From Mactromeris polynyma (taxonomy: Eukaryota > Mollusca > Bivalvia > Venerida > Mactridae), in contig JASFXZ010000119.1 of the NCBI GenBank assembly GCA_032209605.1, forward strand, positions 124,001 to 188,000: DNA of 64,000 bases, in the 5' to 3' direction. The notes beneath the pieces are model-generated. The model was not told where the DNA came from. It did no database searches and saw nothing but the letters and a program-made list of their open reading frames with translations. Positions 36,900 through 48,429 of the stretch are shown in pieces. Each line of letters opens with the position of its first letter. The first letter of the stretch is position 1. Made by a program: the position numbers and the translations under genes.

Positions 36900-38111
36900 G
36901 TTTGTTTTATATTGCTGTGAATGTTGACGGACGCTGTATTTGTTTTAATAAATGGTCCCTATATTAAATGAAAATTTCGACTCCGTTTATATCAAACTAT
37001 GTCATTTAACCTTAAACGGGTTTTGGTGAAAAAATCCTCTAGATATCCAAAACACAATTTCAGAGTCCACCATTTGTGCTCGACAATTTAAACAATTTCC
37101 GGGGGATGACCCCCAATGTCCATGAATATCGCTTATCGCATCGGCCAAAATCGATATTTCCAGGCATCTCATTTGCATTGATTAGATGGGGAAAACGCTA
37201 CATATCTATTATGAGTATTTCTTTAATATATTTTAACATATTCAAAAGTTTCAACCAGAGTTGGAAACCGCAATCTATCGTCTTTTAAATCGTATAAAAA
37301 GTATTGATATTTTTTGATGTTTAGGCAGGGGAATTTAGTTTTTCTTGTGTGAACGGTGCGTTTTTCCTGGACGTCCGACGTGTTTAAATCACTATTTTAA
37401 TTTATCCTTAGACGGGAATTCAAAGTTTCAAGCAGCTTCTGTTAGGACAGTTTATGCTTGTTCAAACGGTGCCAATTGATGTAATTTATTATGAAAACAA
37501 AGTGGGGGAATTTAGAGATACATAAAGTACCTGTCAATGTGAATATTGTTTCCGTGATATCTCACGGAAATTCCCGAAGATCAGCGAGTGATACCGATTT
37601 CGGTTAGTCTTACAATGAAGTAGTATAGAGTCATACGGTTTTTATTTTTAAGGTTTTTAATGTCTGAGGCAACAGAAATTGTGAAAACCTGAAAATCGAA
37701 AATTTGTCAATAAGCCCCGTTTTCCTGGAGAACGACCCATATAATTATATTGGTTCCAGGTTTCATCAACAAAATCGAACTCCAAATGTTTGTTTTCTTT
37801 GTGATAATACTACATAATGTTTTAACCGTTTATCGGATAAATAGATCTAAGATAGCCCGAGGCTACATGTTAATGTGTTATACCAGTTATCAATCGGTGA
37901 TCATCGGAAAATTTACGATCACTCACGATAACTACCGACAGATAAATTGACTGCTGACCAAAAGTCTCATCGATATCGATTGCATCGACTGGATTTATCT
38001 GATAAGCGATATTGTTGGGTATGATACCCACGCTTTACAAACGAGGGGGACACCCCCCTTGTACCTCCCCCAGTCGTGCGTATCATCATAAACAGCCCAG
38101 CTACGGCCCTG
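36900..38111. mobile_element. hAT element 3' region with terminal CTACGGCCCTG
   Basis: Non-coding sequence after the transposase fragment. It ends CAGCTACGGCCCTG just before the second 59-bp repeat. Read on the other strand this is CAGGGCCGTAGCTG, a typical hAT terminus. The matching left terminus was not found. Confidence 0.5.
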
Positions 38112-38170
38112 GCAGTGAATGTGATACGGCGGGTCAGGGATACAAAACAAAACAGTTTCGTAACGTTCGC
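38112..38170 (+). repeat. 59-bp direct repeat, right copy
   Basis: Identical to 33908-33966. It directly abuts the presumed hAT terminus. Confidence 0.8.
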
Positions 38171-38179
38171 AATTGTTAG

Positions 38180-39080
38180 CCGTAACTGAACGCAAGTACA
38201 CTAGCTTGCTCTGGCGTTTTTTTGTACTCTATCAATTACTTGTAATACGTCTATCCATTGATTGATAAACAATTATGAATAGAAACGTTATCTTTTATTT
38301 ACGAGCCCAAAGATATTGTGATGCAAATATAATCGTAATTGTAACATGTCAATAATTGAACATTCATTACTTGACACAGCAAGGAGGTGACATTGAATTT
38401 GGAATTCGCCAAGTTGTTGATTCATGAAAAGGAGGCTGTGAATAGTTTAGAGTGAATGAATAGTTTCGCTAAATCACCCTGAACATATTTTTCATAGACT
38501 GACACTTAAATGCAAAGACGAAGCTAATTTAGAGGAAATAAACATGATAACAGGTTACATCAGCTTTTTATAATTTATTAGAACAATTATTACTGATCAT
38601 GTAAAACATATATGTTATATTGCATACGTTACTGAGCCAAAACGCGGTCAGAACTAAATGCTTAATTTACTTCAGCAAAATGTTGATGTTGTTGCAGAAT
38701 GATTGTTACTTAAGAGAGTGCCGATCTGGCGTAGTAACAATGTAGTTAGAACAGTTAATGACATACGCTAGACTCATTATCTGACCTGTGTTTTGAGGAA
38801 TTTTGCAGTTTAATTTACATGAGGCAATCAATGACTATATCATTTGAATTAAATTGTTATAGTGTAAATACTTGAGATTGTATGCACATGTACATCAATG
38901 ATTGGTTTGAAACTACGCAGATGGTTTATGAACAGCATCTGTGATTTTGTGCACATATGTTGTTTACACCAATATTTCTAGTCTCGTCAAACATATTATG
39001 TTAATAAGCTATTAAAAGTACTCAATTAGCGCAAGGGTACGTATGTTTGTAGATACGTACTCATTTAAAGCAACTTACCT
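38180..39080. other. Intergenic, nothing recognised
   Basis: AT-rich, no domain pattern or clear repeat. Confidence 0.3.
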
Positions 39081-39085
39081 GTTTC

Positions 39086-39325
39086 AAGGGCCTATATTCA
39101 GAAACGCTTCTCCACTGACTCTCACTGAAATAATCCGGTTTTAATTATCTCACAGTCCGTGCTTTTGAGTGCCAATGAATTTGGCACAAACTAGAAATTG
39201 GTATTCACAAAGGTTATGGTAGCTGGATTGCACTCGAATGAGTGAGGATTTCTCGTGTGAATGATTCGGCCACCTGGCAGTGACTCCAGCAACACTCAAG
39301 TGTCGTTTATGAACCGATTTAGGAA
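39086..39325. repeat. Repeat family R2 copy
   Basis: Starts AGGGCCTATATTCAGAAACG. The 28322-28480 element ends with a related inverted sequence (GAATACGGGCCTTAG). Shared internal words include CTCGAATGAGTGAGG and CAGTGACTCCAGC. Probably a non-autonomous TIR element. Confidence 0.5.
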
Positions 39326-39329
39326 ACCC

Positions 39330-42300
39330 ATGATAAATTAAGCAAATTTAGCTGTGAATAATTTGAGTTTGTGATATCAATTCTGAGTATTCACTTTTCC
39401 TACCACAATGTACATGAAATAATCAAGATAAACACATGTTATATGGAACAGATGTTGATAAATAATTATATGTATATATATGTGTATATATTAGTTTCTT
39501 ATTCGACGCCGACTTGTCAACTGCTGTTGAATAATCTACGATATGAATACAACGGTATTACGAAGTATATACAACCAGCAAGTGACTATTACCAGCCCTC
39601 TGTATAACAAAGTTCATCTAAGGATTATATTGCTACAAGTTGACAAATCTTCAAATGACATGAAATCTATGTCGTGAAAACTAGTGACAATTGGAATTCC
39701 TCAGAACAAAATGAACATCAGTATCTAATGCTAGTGTCATAAATTCATGAATACCTCACCTTAATATGACGCGCCATGAGATGTTTGGTCCAAATGGGGT
39801 ATCTGTGCAAAAATGAGTTATTTGCAGTTTCTTGTACTTCGACATCTGCAGAATTACCAGAAATGGTCAATTTTTGGAATAGACCATTTCTAATAGAAAA
39901 TTTATGGATTTTAATAATAGCACCATAACAACAAAATGCAGAATATTTCAGTTTTTATTGTCATTAATTGACAGATAATTTAGTAAAATGTTTCAATAAC
40001 ACAACAGTTTTTACGATGTGATTTGTTATTTATTTTATTATTTATATAAGTTAAATGTTTCTGTGATCTTAATACAAAAAATGGTTACCATAGCAACCGA
40101 TAATATAAAAAATCCATAACTATGTCCACAATATCATTCTCACAAGGATTTCAATAATATCTATGTCAAGATATTTATAAGAAACAATGTTTTCAACGGT
40201 TTGAATGAAAATAATTGTATTAATATATATTTATTTATCTGCTTAGAAGTGTATCTTATTTCAGTCAAGAGAAACGGCTTCTGTCGAAATAGCTCTGAAT
40301 TTCCGCAAAATTAGGTGCAAGAGGTTTTGCAAAATCCTTCAATCAAGTTTCATCAAATGTTTACTAGATATTCTACAAGTTACATAACTTGAACTTAGAT
40401 ATATGTGATAGCATAACAAAATAAACATTTTAAGCAAGACTTCAATAGTCAGTGAAACTTAGCATACAGAACTGCAACATAAAAAGTTAATACGGTTGCA
40501 ATGACAATCATTACCTAAAACACTGTAAATATTGATAATTTTCACAAAATTCAATAGAGAAAATTAGTGTATTGCCAGATGTAGAATACATTTACACATT
40601 TTCTATTAGAAAGTGATAGTAAATATTTAATAGACAAGTTTAATTTGTATTGTAAAATCACATCAAATGCATACACTACACAGCTTCCAGGAAAAAATCA
40701 ACACTGGTCATTTCCAGACAACTAAAACATTCAACTCCATATCATTTATAGTCTGAATGAAGACATTTCAAAACAAGGCCCTAATAATCACTGTACTTTG
40801 AACACACAAAAAAGTGACACATAAACTAACAGTCAAATTGCAGTAAATTCTGATTAGTATTTATTTCCAATAACAGAAAGTCTAAATAATTTGTAATTCT
40901 CATTTATATTACTAATGATAAAATGTCTATACAACATTACATTTATTTGTTCAAATAACTATACAAACTATAACTATTGCAGCACAAAGGTGTAGAGTAG
41001 GATATTTATGAATGATGTAAATGAAGCTGGAAACATCAAAGTATAAAAAACAGTTGCTATGCCAATAACTATAGTTTATACATGATATCAATATTCCAGA
41101 TATTGGTAGTCTGTCAGGGAGACCAGATATATCAACATTCCTTTCGAGGATTCTAATATCTTTCTTGTGTATTCTTGGGGATATACACAATTACTGGTCT
41201 TTTTGACATCATTCTGAAAAAAGTAAACCAAGATTAAAGAAACGTACGTTATGTATGTGGGTTACACAGGTGTAAAACTACACATCATGAATTAAAAACT
41301 AAACTTCAAAAGCCTAGTACAATGTACTGAGGTTATTGTTTAGCAAACATTAATAAATTGAATATAATTTCATAGATTCTATGGAGGGTGGTAGCATATA
41401 ATATAAACCCGAGAAAGTTAATGTTAACCGAGGCGTTCAATCGTGTGAAATCCATGAGATCTGATATTTATTTTATTATACCAAACAAATATTTTTATAT
41501 TAAAATATAAAACAATAAAGTCAATGTGAAACAGAAACAATTAAGTGTTTGCAGAGTCTTTGGATTTTTTAAGCAATTTTTGTGAAAGAACTGAATCTGT
41601 CAAAGCTACCAGATAATGTCATTTGCAAACATTACAAGCGCTTGATTGTTACCTATTTTAATAAGCGCCCATCGACTCGGCCTATGGTAATTTACAGTAT
41701 TCTATTTTCAGACCCGCGTGAGGCTAAGACTTTATATAACAGGGTAAAAATGTTATGTCATAGGGTAACATTACGAATTTGCTTATATCGTGTATATGTG
41801 AATTTTGCATGGATAAATCACGTGAGGTATAATAATATAAATTATACAGTTAAGTCCTTTCAGCGACTTAAAGTAAATGTAGCATAAATATTTTGCAACC
41901 TTCCATATGTATTAGGACTGAAGCAATAAAGGTTTACCCTGTAACTGTGTTGTTTTTGTTTTGCCCAATGCAGTTGTCTATATGTAATGTTACCCGCTTC
42001 TCACCATACCCATGGTGTTCAAATTATTGATGCAGCATAGATATCACACTATTTGCTCCTTTTCCTACACTTGCATACTGCTCATCCACCAGGTAGAAAA
42101 TGTGTGTCCCTTGAAAATATATTTGCATGTTTAATGTAAAATAAGAAAATAAAACAAATTACAAACAAATACAAAAATCAGGCTTTCAACTGCCATCATA
42201 ATAAGAGATAGAACTAAACTCTGAAACTGAGAACCATTTCAAAATCATTAATTAAAAATTGTTTAGGGGAATAATAGTATATTTAACTTTTTGAAGTTAT

Positions 42301-43235
42301 TTATTGCACTCTCACTCTCTGACAAATGTCCCAAGTAAGATGTTCAGATTACTTTTTATTCAAAGTCAGACTGGACATTAGCCAACTCTGGTATCATGTA
42401 CATTAATTACTATACCCTACTTACTTGATGATACATAAATATACTGTATTTAGCAATATACCTGATGCACATACATGTGAATCTTTTCTGAAGACATGTC
42501 GGGAGATTGCACAGTTTCGAAAAGCGAGAGATTGAGACTAAGTACGGGAGATTTATTTGCTTGGCTGAACTTTTGTCAATATCATGTCTTCATCCGTATT
42601 ATAAGCTACTAATAGCCATATTCTGCGAATTAACTCGTAATCTGGGAGTCATGTCTCATATCATACTCCATAGCACTGGCACTTCCTTGGCCTCTTGAAA
42701 AAGAGGGGCCCAACCTGTTGTGGATTATAAGGGTAAAGCACCTGCTGTGCATAGTCAAAACTGTAATGTATGTGTATATCTGTGCTGCATATGATGTTTG
42801 ACCTAACAAAAGAACAAACAAATATTTAAAGATATCACATGAAGTACATGTGTTGTCCAACAAAAGTATGAAAGTGCAATTCATGGCAATACACTATAAA
42901 GGTCAGTTTACCCTTTACAATCACAGCATTGCTGACCATGGAAAGGGCATGGTACAAGTGTTTGCATGAAATATGTCCTGTACTAAATGATCTTTGTCAG
43001 GGGGTTCGGTTTCAAACTACAGATCTTCTGCTTTTTTGTTATATGACACAGTATTGTCACTACCGGCATCAAAATCAACGCTGCCAAAGTATAGGCCCAA
43101 AACAGTTTACAACCTCTAGTTCATCAACAAAATCTGGAACCAAATGGTTTTTTACCACGTAAGGGATATTACTGGCTGTGTTTGCAGATGAAAACTGACT
43201 AGAGATTGTTTTCAGACTGACCTGGGTTAACCCAC
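39330..43235. other. Long stretch with no convincing gene
   Basis: Strongly AT-rich. Open frames at 41582-41887 (+), 40951-41190 (-), 42507-42698 (+) and 42929-43162 (+) show no recognised domain. A - strand frame at about 43065-43195 reads SNIPYVVKNHLVPDFVDELE but has no ATG and I could not connect it to other exons. A long non-coding transcript or 3' UTR from a - strand promoter near 43.3 kb is possible. Confidence 0.3.
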
Positions 43236-43444
43236 TTTTAAAATGTCATTCAACTGTTCAGGTGACAGATGTCAACACGCTTCGAGGTCACGAATGTCAT
43301 TCCGCCATTTTGTAGATTTCACGTCCGGACTAAGCTGTTTTTTTGTGGTGACTGATCGCAGTACACACTTGAGAGCCAGCTTTCTGATTGGTTCATGCGA
43401 TCATATGACCGTCTTGCGTAGTGAATATAAACAGCGACGTCATA

Positions 43445-43740
43445 ATCGTCTGTAGCGGATCCGTGGTCCAGTGGTAAAACGCTGGACTTGTAATCCAGGG
43501 ATCGCTGGTTCGATTCCCCGCTCCATCACTGACCGTACTAACAGTCTTTCGGACGAGACTTTAAAAACCGAGGTCCCGTGTATGATGCTTTACATCGAGC
43601 ACGTAAACGAACCAGGGGTGCTTCTGGAACTGGGGCATCTTCTGTATCATGCACTATCCTCCAACAATTTAATATGACTAACATTCTTCTGGAGGCGTCG
43701 CCCATATGGGAAACCGGTGGCGACGATAAATAAACGCAAA
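43445..43740 (+). repeat. tRNA-Thr-like headed SINE
   Basis: The head has GGTCCAGTGGTAAAACGC, a Thr-like anticodon loop CTTGTAA in a paired CTGGA/TCCAG stem, and TTCGATT. The acceptor and T stems do not pair well, so it is not a functional tRNA. The body has TCTTTCGGACGAGACTTTAA and ACCGAGGTCCCGTGTATGAT. A second head starts right after it. Confidence 0.65.
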
Positions 43741-43752
43741 TACAAACAAAAT

Positions 43753-43825
43753 CGTCTGTAGCGGATCCGTAGTCCAGTGGTAACGCGCTGGCCTTGTAAT
43801 CCAGGGATCGCAAGTTCGCTTACGG
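43753..43825 (+). repeat. Second, truncated copy of the tRNA-Thr-like SINE
   Basis: Begins with the same TCGTCTGTAGCGGATCCG as the copy at 43445 and stops within the T-arm (GCAAGTTCGC). A tandem insertion or unequal exchange could give this. Confidence 0.6.
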
Positions 43826-43829
43826 TAAG

Positions 43830-44370
43830 CATCTGTAATATACGATATTTCAGAACCATTTTTTTTCCTTCTTAAGGAAATTTACGCAAAATACAACATT
43901 TTGTAATTAAATGATATGTTTCTTTCTAAATATATACGACCTTTAATAAGATAAAGATTTATGTTTTCAGACCAGACCTGTTATCGAACAAATAATTTTA
44001 AGAAAACTTCATATTACCTTGTATGTAAATAATAAAAGACGCAACATTATTATGAGCTATGAAATAAAACGAATGACATTTCATTTAATAAAACATTTAG
44101 AATGTTAAACATTATTCCCTAGGTTACTTTATCCATTGGAATTTCTCATATAACAATAACTTGAAACATTATGTGAAAATAATCGAACAGCGAGGAGAAA
44201 ATACAATACAAATGAATTACTTATTTATAACATAACTTATTTCTTAGGTTAAAAGCTTCATGGATAAACAATGACAGATTTATAACAACATTCTTACTTT
44301 CTGAGCTTATATTATACTACATATACACAATGTAGTATTTGATTATATCTATATGTTATAATAAAATGTA
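43830..44370. other. Intergenic, nothing recognised
   Basis: Very AT-rich, no coding or repeat pattern seen. Confidence 0.3.
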
Positions 44371-44371
44371 C

Positions 44372-44570
44372 ACTGGAACCCCTTTAAACCGGAAACCCTT
44401 TAATCCGGAAACCCCTTTAAACCGGACAAATCGTACGGTCTGAACTTTTTTACAATATAAATCACCCCTTTAATCCGGAAACCCCTTAATTCAGGAAACC
44501 GGACAAGAATTCTGGCCCAATATGGATATTTCCGTTATAAATCACCCCTTCAAACCGGACAAGAGTAAAG
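44372..44570. repeat. Iterated CCCTTTAAaCCGGA block
   Basis: The word CC(C)CTTTAA(A/T)CCGGA occurs about five times, with ATAAATCACCCCTT between some copies. It begins CACTGGAACCCCTTTAAACC, like the end of a pogo/Tigger-type element. A matching right end was not found. Confidence 0.5.
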
Positions 44571-44722
44571 TTTGCGTCTTGCTCAAGACCTTTCGATGGA
44601 AAAATTTGATCCAAAGCACTGTGTTGTTATTCAGAAGAAATGATTTTCGAATGCATATTCGATTAAACAACTGGAATCATAAGTTTAAAATATACATTTG
44701 ATATACAGTAAATAAAGTGAAC

Positions 44723-44925
44723 TTATATATTTTTGTAAAATGGATTTTTTCACACCTAATTAATGTTTGGCTAGAGCATCTGTCTGTCATGATTGGATCT
44801 TAATTGCTATAACAACAGATTGGTGGTAGTCAATTTATATATTTTTGTAAAATGGATTTTTTCACTTGGCTAGAGCATCTGTCTGTCATGATTGGATCTT
44901 AATTGCTATAACAACAGATTGGTGA
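44723..44925. repeat. 112-bp tandem duplication
   Basis: TTATATATTTTTGTAAAATG starts at 44723 and again at 44835. The two units differ mainly by a 13-bp gap in the second. Confidence 0.75.
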
Positions 44926-44929
44926 TATG

Positions 44930-46065
44930 GGTTATAATCGACTGCATTTTCACCGGTTCTTTGTTTAGTTCATGACCCTTGTGGTATTTGACCATGTACT
45001 AGTGTCTTTCAGGGGTCCTCATCCAACCAATCAATTGTTGTAAATTATCTGAGTAATTGATAATTGCAATTATTTTTAATTTTGGAATCATATCTTGAAG
45101 AGAAAATGTTTACATTTTCTTGTATAACAACAACGCAAAACGCAAACATACTGAACTGTTATTAGATGATTAAGTTCAAGTCATCAAGGTGGTTAAATAC
45201 AGATTACCTAAATGATCAATTTTATGTTGCAATGTTGATATTGAAAGGAATACATAATCGAGACGAATAAATGTAAACGACTGAAATAAAACCTACACCG
45301 TGTTGAATGTATTACTCTAACCAATCTACACAGAAAAAGAAAACATACGCAAATATCATTCCTGAACCACCGAACTTAACAGTCAACACGATATAAAATA
45401 GTAAGTGTCATAACCTCTGGTTCACTGAAATAGTTCTAACACAAAATAGTACTTTAAGTGAAGAAACATTTATATAGTGTATTTCTTACATGAAACAAAA
45501 AAGTACAGATGTTGATTGCAGTAATACTTTGACTATATCTTAATAGAGACTTTACCAGCCTTAACCGAGGAAACTTGTACCGGCACTGTGATACAGATAC
45601 ATTTTGAATACTGCTCAATTTTCTACATGTAGTAAATTGTCATAGAAACTGTGATAATCTTTTGCCAGCACTGACTTTAGCTGTTGCAAATGCTGATATT
45701 TAGTGGCTTTAATTTTGACTGGTCCACATATGAAACACTAGAAAATAAAAATAAATAATTGTATTATGGCCAGACTACCCCAGTCCCTAAGGACGTCCCG
45801 TGTGCAAAAAAGGACCACGGATAATATTTATATATACTTTTATTACCTCAAATAACTGGAGAGCATAACATATCTACAATTGATACAAAGAAATAATCAT
45901 TTGTATGCAAACTATGACACATACAATCTATGAAAATATTATTTCAATTATCACACGCAGATTCAGAGAAAAAAAAATCTTATAATGAGCATATAAAGAG
46001 AAATATAACAAAATAGTAAGATCTCTCAACGTGAAGCTAAATGTTGGACATTTAAAAAAAATGAG
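44930..46065. other. Intergenic, nothing recognised
   Basis: No coding or repeat pattern seen. Confidence 0.3.
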
Positions 46066-46069
46066 TTAA

Positions 46070-46315
46070 AAAGAGAGAGAATGCGTAGCTACAGGGAACG
46101 CCACATACACAAGACAGTGCCTCCCAACGCAGACCTCCGGGAAAACAACAATCCACAAAACATAAGGCACTTAAGGAGGTCAAAGGGTACACATGATAAG
46201 GAACAGAGGCACAAGGAATGGCCCGGCAGACCACACGGAATAACTATGAGAATCAAAGTGGACAGTGAAGTAAGGGGGAGGGGGATTAATGGATGGAAAA
46301 TATCACAGGACAAAA
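46070..46315 (-). repeat. R1-family repeat (truncated, first of a tandem pair)
   Basis: Starts AAAGAGAGAGAATGCGTAGC and stops at GATCACAGGAC-like sequence, where the next copy begins. Frames 46081-46410 (+) and 46089-46313 (-) are repeat sequence. Confidence 0.7.
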
Positions 46316-46730
46316 GAGAGAGAATACGTAACTACAGGGAAAGCCACATACATAAGACAATGCCTCCCCACGCAGATCTCAGGGAAAAAACAACAATCCA
46401 CAAAACATAAGGTACTAAAGGAGGTCAAACGGTACACATATTAAGGAACTGAGGCGCAAGGAATGGCCCAGCAGACCACAAGGAATAACTAGGAGAATCA
46501 AAGTGGACAGTAAGGGAAGGGGAGGTGGGAATTAATGGATGGAAAAGATCACAGGACAAGTCAAGACAACTGGCCTTAATATGCCTAAAATGGGTAGGAA
46601 ACAACATGAACGCTATATAAAGCGACAGAATTGCACAGGGGAAAGGGAAACACATTCAAAACACAAACAGGAACAACAACCATACAGCGAATTACAGCCT
46701 TGAACTGTCAGCAAAAACACTAGACACGTG
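46312..46730 (-). repeat. R1-family repeat (second of a tandem pair)
   Basis: Begins AAAGAGAGAGAATACGTAAC directly after the first copy and runs to CTGTCAGCAAAAACACTAGA. Its first 270 bp nearly equal 34702-34975. Confidence 0.7.
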
Positions 46731-46979
46731 ACATCATGGTACGTTTTGAGTATTCCAAGATGGCCGACAAGATGGCCGCCAAATATTTGAAGGGAGACTA
46801 GAAAATATACAAAATGCAAATTTATGATAATATTATACGTTTTCTTGATTTTCAACGATGGCCGGAATGGACAAGCAATACGAAATACATACAAACCACT
46901 TCACATTGTTTTGTGAAAAAAAGGAACACCAAATTATATGTTCTAAGTTTTCAGTTACAACAAATTTAAATCGTTTGAG

Positions 46980-47275
46980 TGTCGATGGGTGTTAGTAATT
47001 GAGGTCAGTCAGTCAGGGAATCAGGTCAGTCAATGCGTGAGACAGGCCACTCAGTCAGGTCAGTTAGGTGAGTCACGTCAGCCAATTAGTCAGTCAGTGA
47101 AAGTCATGTCAGTCAGTCAACATGAAGTATTTGTTTGATTACATTTGTATTTTAACAGCAGTTACTGTTTGTTATGAAGTTTTCATCAGTGTTTAAAATC
47201 TGATATACTTGGTGATTTAAATACTATAGAAATGAAGCTTCTTTAGTCAGTCAGTCAGTCAGTCAGACAGTCAAC
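46980..47275. repeat. GTCA minisatellite
   Basis: (A)GTCAGTCAGTCA runs at 46999-47120, with interrupted GGTCAGT variants, and again at 47246-47270. Confidence 0.75.
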
Positions 47276-47279
47276 ATAA

Positions 47280-48345
47280 TATTATGTTAATGAATTGGTA
47301 TAATAAATCAAGGTATTAAAATCATTCTTTTCAGTACATTTTTGTAAACGATTTTTGAAAATGATTTTAAACGAGTTTGTTATTAAGCACTTTAAAACAT
47401 TTTACTAAATGTTTTATCATTGGCGCCATTTCATATGTCAGAATTACGTTCAACAAATATATTCTTTTCGAAAGGTGTTAGATAAAGTTGTTTTTTTAAA
47501 TGATTTCAAAAGAGTTTAGCAATCAATAAAATGGTATTAAGCATTTTAAAAACGTTTTGCTAAATGTAATATCATTCGCACCTTTTCATATTTCATAATC
47601 ATTTTCAACTAAGTGGTAGATAAAATTCTAATTTCGTTGAATATATAAATGCACACCACGTGTCTAACACATCTAAAACCATTTAGTTGAATATTTCGAT
47701 TCTGAAACATTTCATTTACACATAACATTACGTAGAACATTTTGATTATATTTTGTTTTGTTATAATCTGTTTATACAATTACTTGTAATATTCATATTT
47801 ACGTATGAAATACTTGTACATTGTAATAGAAATATAAGAACAACACTATTACTATGTAATTGATGTTATTCATTAATATATATATATGTTATTTTTCCAC
47901 ATCACATGATAATGTATTTGTGTACATATTTGTTAATGACGATGAGCTGTAATTGTTTAAAGCCCATAAACACTTTATGTTCTGTTCTGTTCCCTGAAGG
48001 GTTTTTTAAAAACATAATATACGACCTTTTAGAAGAACAAAATAATTGACCAAAAATAATACGACAAAATATCACATGCTTTATCTGAAGTAACCTATTG
48101 GCTGTCAAAACGAAGGACTTCGCAAAAGATGTATCAGCGTTAGTTTCTTCTAAACGGACGATAACAAATTTCGCGCCAAATATGTCATACGACATTTTAG
48201 AATTACGTCGAGGATGCTATGTTGTTTGTTCAACATGTTGTAGAATACCAACCATAATTATATTTCTTTTGGTGAATAGTCATTTAAAATCTCTATATAT
48301 TACACGGTATTAATTGCAAACTTACTCAGCCATTTATTTTGGCCC
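47280..48345. other. Intergenic, nothing recognised
   Basis: AT-rich. The frame at 47902-48195 (-) and the overlapping + frame show no domain pattern. Confidence 0.3.
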
Positions 48346-48350
48346 TGCAG

Positions 48351-48427
48351 ATTGCGACAACGGGGAGGGAAGATACAATATGTCGTGCTACTCATGGACA
48401 TTCGGACAGACATGGTCAAATGCCAAG
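48351..48427 (+). CDS. Orphan exon resembling the start of a C-type lectin domain
   Basis: A 77-nt candidate exon with acceptor GGCCCTGCAG and donor CCAAG|GTATGA. In phase it reads DCDNGEGRYNMSCYSWTFGQ then TWSNAK. This matches the first part of C-type lectin domains (Y..SCY.F...TW..A). No signal-peptide exon upstream or next lectin exon downstream was found before duplicated block B starts at 48658. It could be a relic or part of a gene cut by the duplication. The function would be carbohydrate binding, but one exon is thin evidence. Confidence 0.5.
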
Positions 48428-48429
48428 GT

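Noticed and set aside
41582..41887. 101-residue open frame on + strand
   Set aside because: No domain pattern, no splice context, AT-rich composition like its surroundings.
43456..43530. Possible functional tRNA-Thr (TGT) gene
   Set aside because: The anticodon arm is good but acceptor and T stems do not pair, it is followed by a SINE body, and a second truncated copy lies downstream.
46081..46410. 109-residue open frame on + strand
   Set aside because: It runs through two R1 repeat copies; the antisense strand is open too. Repeat sequence, not a gene.
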